A DNA stretch of 64,000 bases, taken from contig JAWQUS010000027.1 in the NCBI GenBank assembly GCA_036365455.1, positions 15,612,501 to 15,676,500 on the forward strand, read 5' to 3'. The notes beneath the pieces are model-generated. The model did not search any database. It saw only the letters and a list, made by a program, of their open reading frames with translations, and had not been told where the DNA came from. Below are positions 1-10,700 of the stretch, piece by piece. Every line of letters starts with the position of its first letter. Positions within the stretch are counted from its first letter, which is position 1. The translations under genes and the position numbers were made by a program. This stretch comes from Macrosoma leucophasiata (lineage: Eukaryota; Arthropoda; Insecta; Lepidoptera; Hedylidae).

Positions 1-240
1 ATACCTAAGACCAAAAAATTATGTGAAAATTTCAAGCGTCTACTTGCTACCGTAATCGAGCAAAAAAATATACGAAAAAAAACACGTTTATTTTAATGCC
101 CCTTTGGAAAAAATTCTAATCACATATTTGGGTTCGGTATCGATCTAGTAACATCCCCTAGTATTTATTTTTTCAATATTTTTAATGTACAGAATTTACA
201 CTTCTACAGTTTTATTATAAGTATAGATTATTGTAAAGTT
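1..240 (-). repeat. Internally deleted copy of an interspersed repeat
   Basis: Bases 1-110 are the reverse complement of about 15530-15655, and 115-240 of about 14880-15020, with small differences. The ~500 bp separating those blocks near 15 kb is absent here, so this copy is internally deleted or both are composites. No coding potential seen. The element class is not recognised. Confidence 0.7.
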
Positions 241-879
241 GAAGTAGGTGGTTATAATAAGCCAAATAAATGCTTTTGTGATATTGTTGATTCTATTTTA
301 TATTATTTATTACATCTTTTGATAGAAATATGTATCTAAAATTATGATATAATAAGATTTTGTTTTATTTTAAAGTCCAACCACAAAATATTAAACGTTT
401 TTTAAAAAAAAATGTAGTTGACTGTACACAATCCACTCACAATTTTAAGGTCGGGCGAGTTGACGACAGAAATATTATTAAAATTTAAAAAGTGCCAATT
501 CGCCCAATCTTTCGAGTTTTTGTCGGGCAAGATGACGAATAACCCTGGTTATCAGACTTTAAACTAGACGTAAGGATTTGAATAATGTTATACAACCGAG
601 GCTGGAAGTAGTATTGTAGTCGCTATTAGTCGGTCAAACTTTTTAATAGGCTGCCTAAAGAGCTTAAGATGTAACAAAAATAAATACATTCAGAAATAAA
701 TTGAAACAGTACCTTATGGAAAAGTGTTGTTACAGTGTTGCAGATTTTTGAGGAGATGTATGTTTTATAAATGTGTTTTGTATGTTATTGTTTGTTGTAT
801 CTTAGTGTTTGTGCAGGTATATGTTGTCATATTTTTGTTGACATTATTTAATTTTTTTTTGTGTATGTTTTTTTTTTCA
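241..879. other. Non-coding AT-rich sequence
   Basis: No ORF, repeat or RNA gene could be supported here beyond low-complexity T-rich and GT-rich stretches near 760-880. Confidence 0.5.
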
Positions 880-1150
880 ATGTAATGGAAGTGGCAAACA
901 AGCATGCAGTCACATTGATGTTAAGTGATAACTGCAGTCTATAGACACCCACACAAAGACCAAGGTCGTTACCACTTCTAAGGCCTAAGGTGTTATGCCT
1001 CTGTGCCGGAAATTACAGGGCCGTACATTATCACCTGACCGATACACGATAGTGCTGAACACTACCATTTAGCGGCAAGTAAATCAGGTAATGCGGTGGT
1101 GCCTACGCCCGCGAGCTCCGTCACTGGAGCTCTACCACCAGTAAAAATAT
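880..1150 (+). repeat. Interspersed repeat family 'rep-A', near full length
   Basis: A ~280-bp non-coding repeat. It opens near 'GGAAGTGGCAAACAAGCATG', passes 'GATGACTGCAGCC'-type and 'CACGATAGTGCTGAACAC' blocks, and ends in a small hairpin (GAGCTCC...GGAGCTC) followed by 'ACCACCAGTAAAA'. Further copies lie near 5477, 8888, 20180, 21255, 33020 (minus), 41934, 42598, 50660 (minus), 59935 and 62996. There is no tRNA-type promoter and no ORF. The terminal hairpin would suit a Helitron-like end, but I cannot classify it. Confidence 0.8.
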
Positions 1151-1264
1151 GTATAATTGTATAATACCTTTTTTTGTATCTTGTGCTTAGTTCGAACACA
1201 ATGTAAAATTGCTTACGAATAAATGAATAACTAAATAAATAAATAATAAACCAAATAATAATAT

Positions 1265-1590
1265 TTTTTTTAATACGTAACTTCACGCCTTTAGTCCCCG
1301 AAGGGGTAGGCAGAGGTAAATGCATGCATTCAATCATACATGCAAACACCCACGATTCGCCGGTTACATTTTTGGCCCATGTTACAGGTGGCGAGCCTGT
1401 TGACATCTCCGGGCACATTACCAAACTTCGAGGTACTGGGAAATTTCCAGAAAATGGAAAAATCCCAATAGAACCAGAGATAAAGGACTTTACACCATTA
1501 TCTCTGATAACCCCCTACCCGGGAATCGAACCCAGGACCTCAGCGTAGTAGTAGTGGCCTGCTACCACTAGGCTACCGAGGCAGTTAAAT
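1265..1590 (-). repeat. tRNA-derived SINE, near full length
   Basis: Read on the minus strand it begins 'GCCTCGGTAGCCTAGTGGTA' (A-box-like) and has a B-box-like 'GGTTCGATTCCCGGG'. A ~220-bp unrelated body follows, then a 'CTTCGGGGACTAAAGGCGTG' tail. This is the layout of a pol III SINE with a tRNA-like head. The same family recurs at 22060 (+) and 9815 (-), with tails alone at 2350, 18200 and 51200. It is a repeat, not a functional tRNA, because no complete cloverleaf is preserved. Confidence 0.85.
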
Positions 1591-2767
1591 ATAAATATGT
1601 TTTATATCAAAGTTTTAAATAAAATTGGACTCGTTTAATTATACAAAACAATCATTTTACATTCGAAAACAGAACCAAAATTAATTGTCTTTTCGATTTC
1701 ACTTTAACAAATCGATTTTAATACTCACATTGACCTATACTATTAACATGTTCGTTTTCTTTATACTGTGGTACTAGGCAGGACATTCCCCTTGGTTGCA
1801 TGGCTACAGTTTTTTGCATTGAATTATGGGTTAGGATCCCACTGCAGAATCATTTCGTTCATCCAGATATGCTGCAAACCCAATTTTTAACTTATAATAT
1901 GTAGAATATACCTATATCCACTAGGTGGCTTATCAAAAAATGGCCGCAAGTATTTGCCGTTATCACTCCTGAGGTCTAATTTGTGCCAGTAATTACAGGA
2001 CCGTCCATTACTTACATATTAAAAATATTTTGTTTTATTTTCAGTACATAAACTTGTGAGTACATAAATATTGGCTTCTTTTCTCTTGAATATCCTGAAA
2101 CACGGAACAAAAGCAAATTAACGTACCAGTAAAGCAAAACGGTTACAACAAAGAGACTTTTCACCGTTGTACAGGAATTCGACTAACTATCTGAAAGTTC
2201 TAATAAAATTCTCGTGAACAAAATGGTTTGCCAATAGTGTTTCCTGTGCTCGAATTTCACGTTTTATTCATTGACGCATATTATTTGTACGCCAGCAGTA
2301 GGTAGAGTTAGACCGCAGTGGAGTACAATTACCAATATTAATTTTATTATAAACGTAACGTCACGCCTGTAATACCCGAAGGGGTAGGCAGAGGTAAAGC
2401 GATTCGCCGGTTACGTTTTGTTCATTGTATTAATTGCTCGTATTCATATTGTTTAAGGCTTGGCACTGACTTCAAACCTATTAGTAAATAGGTATATAAT
2501 TAATATTAAATCTAATAAATATTTAAAAAAAATATTTTTTTACTTTTTAGTTTTGTAGTCGGTTTTTCTTAACGAAGTTATTCTTATCTTACCTTTTAAA
2601 CCTTCCCTGAACTTCCAAAAATCATTCTAAACAGCCATTCTCGAGTTTTAGCGAGACTAACGAACAGCAATAGATTTTTATATATAAAGATGTAGTAAGT
2701 ATCTCATGATGTTTATTAACTTCGACATTTATAACACGCGACTTTTTCATAAATAAAAAACATTGAA
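1591..2767. other. Intergenic/3' flank with repeat fragments
   Basis: There is no gene. A tRNA-SINE tail fragment lies at about 2350-2425. About 2555-2700 matches the 3' half of the 'GACCCGGCAAAC' repeat seen at 16425 and 19280, including 'GAGTTTTAGCGAGACTAACG'. That fragment sits immediately downstream of the minus-strand gene's stop codon and may form part of its 3' UTR. Confidence 0.6.
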
Positions 2768-4655
2768 TCAAATAAACAAATAAATAAACATAAAAAATAC
2801 ACATTTCCATAAACATGCTTGTAATAAAAATGAATGCGAGGGACAGTAACAATCCTTTATAATTGAATTCATATAATCCTTTTTCAAATCTTCTACTAAT
2901 TTGTTCACTAATTTATGTTTGCCCGCAATATTTATGTAAGATTTATCTAAAAAGTGTGATTTAGTTGTTTTTATATAAATATTATTTTTTTCATCATTTA
3001 AATCAATAACGATATCAGCAACTTTGTCTTCTATCGGTATATTATTTTGTATAATATCTTCATAATATCCATCATAATCGTCAAAATATGCAATTTCATC
3101 GTGATTTAAAAAAGGTTTTCGCTTTTCTTGAGTTTTATGTTTTTTCTTTTTTTTATGCTTTGGGGTGAATTCAGTTATTATTTGGGAATAATAAGATATA
3201 TCTGGAGGCTGTGTTGTAACTGCAAATATATACGATGGATAAGTGTAATACGCATACATAGGATAAGTCAAGTACGGTGTTTTCACAGTCCTCGTGCAAC
3301 TAATTTTAGGAATATGAGAACACCGAGAAAAGATATTCGAATTCATTTTTGAGCTTGTACAAAGATGTGTACACGTCATTCGGGGATTTGTTTTCATGCA
3401 CGTACAAGCTTTGTTGGCGTATGAGGAATGAAATACGTGTTCCGGAATTTCCTCATTGTCTTTCCTGTCATCCAAACTTCTTAAACCGAGAACTTTACAC
3501 TTTGGTCCATGTATGTGTTCCGAATCATGAGTCATAATTTTAAGATCACGTTTATCGTCAGAAGGCGTATCTATGTCATGAATTGAGGTGGAACTATCAG
3601 TCGTCCATCTTTGTTTTACTTCGAGTGTGGGTGTGGCTACGTTATTAATGACTGCAATTTGAACGGACGGAGTGAAGGCTGTTTCTTTTTCGTAAAGGTG
3701 ATGTTTTATTGATAACATCTCATTGGAAAGCATTTTATCAAATATATTCGATTTCAAATTTGATCTTTTTTTAATCAAATTTTTAAAATTGTTTTGTGTG
3801 TTTGATTCTGTCGTATCCCTCCTTTTTTGTATGATATCTGTAACAGAATTAAATAACTTTAAATATCGTCCATCGCTAATAATTATTAAGCAATAACCAT
3901 TTAATAGCTGTTTTATTGTTGAAATGGAAACTAACTACCTATACCTACAAGATGGACAGGACTATAGACGTCTTTAATTTAAACCGAGAATACCTAATAC
4001 CTCTTAGTTCAGTCGCAAAACACTTCTGAATATTGTAACATAATACAACACATAGAGTGTTGATCACTTATGAAGCTGTACCTAATTATTTGAGTATCAC
4101 AAATTATTGTAGTCTTACTTTAAAGAAGACTGCTTACATTAATTTTATTAGGTTTAATGAGTAAAATGTTCTGTGGCTAAGCTATGAGATAGTCTATCTT
4201 ATTTTTTTTTCGAATTATCATACCAAAATTATAAATATTTTGGTTTAATTCCATTTCTGTTCAACAGTATGATCATTATTTTAATTTAATATCTTAACGT
4301 CTTATCCGCCCTTTATATGCTGTATACTTACACATAAGTTTTATACAATTTTAAAATAATAAGAGTCACAAATTAGGTCTAAATTAAATTTAATATTTAT
4401 ACTCAATATCATATTTTTTATTATTGTATTACCTGCATTGGAATTGTGTGTTCCATTATCCCTGTCTATTATTTTGGTACTTGGTATCAAGGTCTTATTA
4501 TTCATGTCTTCTACCAGTTTAGTCTGTCTCAAAACGGCATTGCTGATTTCTGTTACATATGTATTAGTAAATATTAAAATATAAAATACGAGAAACATAA
4601 CCAATGACTTTATAAAAGTCCATCTTAACTGACACAGTTTTAAACCACAAAACAT
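2768..4655 (-). CDS. Predicted two-exon membrane-associated protein, unknown function
   Basis: Proposed exons are 4655-4433 and 3837-2768. The splice GCA-G|GTAATA to TTACAG|AT keeps a phase-1 frame and gives about 430 aa. Residues ~14-31 form a hydrophobic signal-anchor or signal-peptide segment (K-SLVMFLVFYILIF-T). The middle is polar, with a run of cysteine pairs (CTC, CTHLC, SCT) and a Lys-rich stretch (HKKKKKHK). The end is acidic (DDYDGYYEDI) and then hydrophobic, after a C-Y-C motif. I recognise no domain. It starts 135 bp from CAP1 on the opposite strand. Its Cys-x-Cys plus hydrophobic C-terminus resembles the end of the CAP1 extension, which hints at shared ancestry or shared membrane attachment. 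The splice is inferred from frame and consensus only. Confidence 0.6.
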
Positions 4656-4790
4656 AGTCTACTTCATACATACTTCAAAAATCTATTAGGTCGTGATGTA
4701 CCTACCATTTTTTGATGTACCTACCAGAGTACCTACCAGAGTTTGATTAGATACATTTTGTTAATGACTTTTAATTTGTAATTTTTCATA
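4656..4790. promoter_or_regulatory. Compact divergent intergenic region, likely bidirectional promoter
   Basis: Only 135 bp separate the ATG of the minus-strand gene from the ATG of CAP1. The stretch contains a short repeated 'GATGTACCTACCA' motif (about 4693-4735). If both start codons are right, both 5' UTRs and core promoters must share this space. No TATA box or initiator could be assigned with confidence. Confidence 0.45.
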
Positions 4791-7700
4791 ATGTTTGAAA
4801 TTAAATTATTAGTTGTAATCATTTTTGAATGTATTTTTTATACGTGCTTAGCAAAATATTGTGAAATATGCAGAAATCATACTCTTTGTAAATACGTGAG
4901 TAGTTCATATTGAGTGTCTGATTCAACTTACTTACATATGTATCATTAGTACTATTTAATGAAAACGTGTATGCATCTTCACGTCAAGTCTTTCACGGGG
5001 TAGGCAGAGAGCGTGGAGTCTCAAAAATGGTAGAAGGACAAAAAATTATACCCACATTTTAAGAAAACATTTATACCTTCTTAATAAAGGTGTCTGCAAG
5101 GGCAAACAAGAAGAAAATTAACCTATTATTTGACCCAATCTATCAAAAATATCCAAAAGTGGGGGGGCCAAGAGAACATAAAGGGATTGGTAAATATTGT
5201 AGAAACCGAACACTTATAAAAGCAGACATGTTTGGCCCTTCAAGCTTTCTACCTACCTACTTGTACTACAAAATTAGGCGTTTAGATATGGATTATGGAT
5301 CTATTTAGCCATTATATAAAACAATTTTAAAACCAACTTACCATTTCGGTAATTTTAGATAAATATCTTACTTATGTAGTGAACCAATAAGGTATGGTGC
5401 CGGTAAACCAATAGGCTTTAACAGCAGATAAATCCGTTAAAATAGTTTTATTTCCATGATTGTACCTACCTTTTTTATGTAATGGAAGTGGCAAACAATC
5501 ATGCAGTTCACATTGATGTTAAGTGATGACTGCAGCCTATAGACACCCTCACAAAGACCGAGGTCAAAATGCAGATGCGTTACCACTCCTGAGGCCTAAG
5601 ATGTTATGCCTCTGTGCCGGAAATTACAGGGGCGTATATTACCACCTGACCAGAACACGATAGTGCTGAACACTACCATTTAGCGACAAATATATTAGGT
5701 AATGCGGTGGTGCCTACGACCGCGAGCTCCGTCACTGGAGCTCTATCACCAGTATATTACCTCTGAAAGATTACAAACATAATTAAATAATATTAAAATA
5801 CTTCCAGAAGCCAGGTCCCAGCGAGTTGTGCGTAGATTATAATAATAACTCTGCGCTTGTACCACATGAAATTAATGACATCCTCGACTACATTAATCAT
5901 CGAAGAAATTTTGTAGCGCTAGGGTATTCGAAATTTCTTCCTCCAGCTGCCAACATGAGGAAAATTGTAAGTATATTTATTTCATCAAACTGGTTACTCT
6001 CTGTCTTAAAAATTTATTGAGACGACTGAAATACGAGTATCTACCAGATATTGTGTAACTGTAGTACTTTATTTTCCATTTCCAAAGTCTGTAGAATTAA
6101 AATACTTAATCGCCGACTTGGAAACGCACAAATAGCTAGAGCTAGGGCTTATCATCTACACATACAATACATAGAAATAAATAAAATTGGAGTATCTGTT
6201 TGTAATATTAAAATAATCGCTTTTTACTAAATGCATATGAATACACGGTACACATATCAAAACAACATTTTTTTCAATTTTTGTCTGTCTGCCTGTGTGT
6301 TTGGCGGGGCTAATCTTGGGAACGGCTGGACCGATTTTGACGGGACTTTCACTGGCAAATAGCTGATGTGATAAGGAGTAACTTAGGCTACTTTTATTTC
6401 CATACATACCTACATCTTATCTTATCTTATTGTGGGGCCAGCTGTTACACTGGGACACTTCGACCCATTGGGATCTTTTGTGTTCACCCCCAAGACCCTA
6501 TATACTTCCATCCATGGTCCCTTTAAATATATCTGAGATATATTTGATGGTGTCCCTGATGTACAGTACCTTATAATCTCCCGGTGTAGGATATGCCACC
6601 CCGAGGATCTTCATACGCTTACCAGCAAGGCCATCACATTGGCATAAGAGATGTTCCATTGTCTCCTCGTGCTCACCACAAGCTCTGCACAGTGAATCTT
6701 CACCCAGGTGCATCCGCTGTAGGTGCTGCCTCGTGCCGAAATGGCCTGTGAAAACTCCCACAATCATTCGCAAATCTTGCCTATTTAATCGTAGGATGTT
6801 CTTATTGTAGATCGTGTCGACCCCTAGAAACCTTTTCGAATGTACCTGTCCCTGGACGTTCGTCCATTCCTTCAGATGTCGTTCTGCGGCATACGCCCTT
6901 AAGGCAGTGTATGTGGTGGTTGCTGAAATTCCCACGAATGGCTCCGGACCCACTAGTTTGGTATTGGAACCAAGTCTAGCTAGTTCATCGGCCCTTTCAT
7001 TGCCCCTGATGCCTTCATGCCCCGGCACCCATATTAGCCTAACTCTGTTGTGCTTACCTAATTTATTAAGGGTTTGCACACCTTCAAGTATCAGCCTCGA
7101 GTTAACCCTAAACGATGTCAGGGCTTTCAGAGCTGCCTGGCTATCGCTGAGAATGTAAATGTCTTTCCCGGCTGCACCACTTGACAGACTCTCCTTGGCA
7201 CATGCCACAATCGCATAAGCCTCTGCTTGGAAAACTGTGGCATATTTACCCATACTTTGACTACACTCGTAGTCACAGCTGTATACTCCAGCCCCTGTAC
7301 CAGCAGTCATCTTGGATCCATCAGTATACCAGACTACGCTGTTGGATCCAAGAGAGCGCATTCCCCTTTTCCACTCCTCCCTTGTCGGGATGGTGACGTT
7401 GTAGTTCCTATGGAATACAAACGTAGTTAGACATTTGTCACTTACCATGTGCAGTACTCTATCAAGCCCAGTGTTGGTCTCGAATCGCGTGTGTTGCAAT
7501 CTCGGCATGGAGCTGTGCCAATAACCAGCTGTCGCCAGTCTATGGAGTGCTTTCCTAGCTTCGACCTCAACTGTTATGTGAAGTGGTTCAAGTCCCAAAA
7601 TGATTTCCAAGGCCGCTGTGGGTGTAGTGCGGAAAGCACCAGAAATGGCCATGCATGCCGTTCTCTGTATCTTTCGTAGAAGTTCTCTACATGTCGTCAG

Positions 7701-10700
7701 TTTGGTTCTTGGCCACCACACTATACTACCATATAACAGAATGGGTCGAACCATTAACACATACCTACATACAAATAAATAGAATTGGAGTGTATCCGAC
7801 TTTGACGGGACTTCCACGGGTAGGTAGCTGATGTAATAAGGAGTAACTTAGGCTACTTTTATACTAGCTGCGTGCGCCCACGACTTCGTCCGGGTAGATA
7901 CTGAACAATCATATTTTTTCTCACGTGGACGAAGCCGCGGGTACAGCTATTTTATGAATATAACAAGAGTCTTTAAGTAACATTTTTGTAAATCTAATCA
8001 TGCTCACATATTACATCAATTACCTGCCATTTTCTTAATAAAATTCTAATTATTAATACAGAAATGGTCAGAAGAGCTAGCTATATTCGCTCAAAGATGG
8101 GCTGATCAGTGCGATGTATCCACACGGCCGGACAAAGAAGACCAATGTCGTGATTTAGGTATTTCCTCATTTAGTCTAATATTATACATGGTTAATGTCA
8201 ACTTAAATATCATCAGGTACGGGAAAACCTGTACCTACCTAATTAATTTCTCCTAAAATATTGACGTTACAGATAAGATCATATTATTAAAATCTTTTTT
8301 CGTATTTATAATCGTTGGACTTTCCACAAAGATGAACAGTTTCGGAGGCATTAGGATTAGCGATCGCAGTGGCGATAGTTTTAGCACGAGACTCTGCTGC
8401 CCACTGCCCATCCCGTATTTTTTTTACTGACCTATTGGAATGGTTTGCCTGCTATTGTTCGGTTGAGTGGAGGAGAATTCTTCCACTCGTGGAGCGCGGG
8501 ACATTTTTAGGTGATGAATTAGAAAACGAAAATAAAATGCAAATTTCAATGAGTGATACATCAAATAATAGGTCTAGTTGTAAGAATCTCAAAGATAGAT
8601 TTTTAATAACCGCAAGGACTTGAAGAAAAAAATTATTTGATAAATTTTTAATTTCACAGCTTACACTAAAGTGGGCCAAAATATAGCTACGATTGTTGGA
8701 GCTTCTCCTGGTTTGGCAGTTAAAAACTTTGTAGAAGTATGGTTCATGTCGTCATTGGATTATACCGGCAGCGTGTCTTATTACAATAAGCAAGTGCCCA
8801 CTTTACTGCTCATTCTGAATCAATTTGTTTCATCATTCAAATTTCTTTCTTACGAAATTTAGTTAGATTTTAATCTAGAGTTTTTTGTAAGGAAGGTGGC
8901 AAACAACATGCAGTTCACATTGATATTAAGTGATGACTGCAGCCTATAGACATCTACACAAAAACCAGAGATCAAAATGCAAATGAGTTGCCACCCCTGA
9001 TACCTTAGTTGTTATGTCTATGCAATGCATGTATGCAACATGTATAATGTACGTGATATCATGCCTCATTATCGTCATCATCATTTCAGCCAACAGGCGT
9101 CCACTGCTGGACAAATCCCTTCCCCAAAGATTGCCATAACGAACGGTCCTGGGTCCGATCCAGATCCAGCGATCCAGTTTTCCATCTCAGGGCACATTTC
9201 GATACTCCAAGGGTGTCACTGGCCTGCTGACAACCATGCGCGAAAAAGATTATTACAGGTCGCGCAATTTTCTAATGTATTCGTGAGTAAGTTACATTTA
9301 AGGTGTAGAAAACCATAGATTTATAATAATAAATTTAAGTAAAAAACATACGTGTGATGTCATGTCATGTAAGGTTAACATTCAAACTCGCTCTATATCT
9401 TGTCTCAGTCATCGTCATTAGTTAAAACTGGCTCTGTTTACACAGCCAACTCACTCAGTAGCATATAAACTAAATAATTACAGATCGCGAGATGGTAAAT
9501 CAAATTATTTTACACAACTCATATGGGCTGATACCGACGCTGTTGGATGTGGCAGAGTAAAATTTTATGTAAGTACCTACTTACTTACATCTTAGGAAAA
9601 GATGTTACATTATTATTTATGAAAATTTAATTTTCTCATACACAATTTTATTATATTGGTTTAACGTAGGTATATATCTTACAAATACTATTAAAATCAA
9701 TCTCTCAATATAACAAAATGTACTTAAACGTCTTTCCACTTTAAATTAAAAAAAAATGAGAATGTTACACAAGATGTGGTTAAATAAAAGCTTTTGATCG
9801 CTGACAAATTATTTAAAAAGTTACTTCGCGCCTGTTTTTTTTTCCAAAGGGGTAGGTACGCCCTCTGCGTACATGCATGCATTCAAGCATGAATTAGTTG
9901 GTGTGATTATTGACAACTCCGGGTACGAAACTTTCAGGGAACACTGGGAAACTACCTAAAAATGGGAAAATTCCAATATCACTTATCCCTGACTCTAAAA
10001 TTGAACCCAGGATTCCAGAGTAGCAGTGGTGGCCAGCTACTACTAGACTACTGAGGCAGCAGCAACTGGTGGTAGAGTTCCAAGTGTAGGAGCTCGAGGG
10101 CGTAGGCACTATTATATATATAACTACTATATGACTGAAAAAACAATAATAATCATATATGTATTGCCTGCCTTTGATCTGTATACATCGAAATAACAAG
10201 TCCTTATTGAAACACTGCATGGATATCTACATATATTAGTACAAATATATGGTTTTATAACAAAAAACATGTCATAATTAAATGTCAATTATCATGCTGC
10301 TATATGTAATTTATTTCTCAATTTCTCAAAATTAATTACAGGCTAATGGCAAATTGTTGGAGAGATTGGTATGCAATTTTGCGCCGAAAGGCAATATTGA
10401 TCGAAAACCTGTATACGCTATTGGATACTCTGCCAGCCAATGTAAAAATAAAATGATCCCAGATAACAAATTCAAAGGCTTATGTACACATCTCATTGTA
10501 CAAAATGGTATTTGCTCTAAAGTTAAATTAATTTAATTTTCTAATCTTTGCTCTGGTATTACAAAACTTTTTAATTACTATATTCTTTTCTTCTAGCAAA
10601 ACTGACAACCAAATCTCGTCTGGTTACTAGTTTACTTAGGATTTTAAATTTATCAAACGATTCTATAAAACATGAAATAGATTCAATCCATAATCGTAAA

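Noticed and set aside
1062..1548. Short ORFs on both strands
   Set aside because: They are translations of the tRNA-SINE and rep-A sequences; the same 'proteins' appear at every SINE copy.
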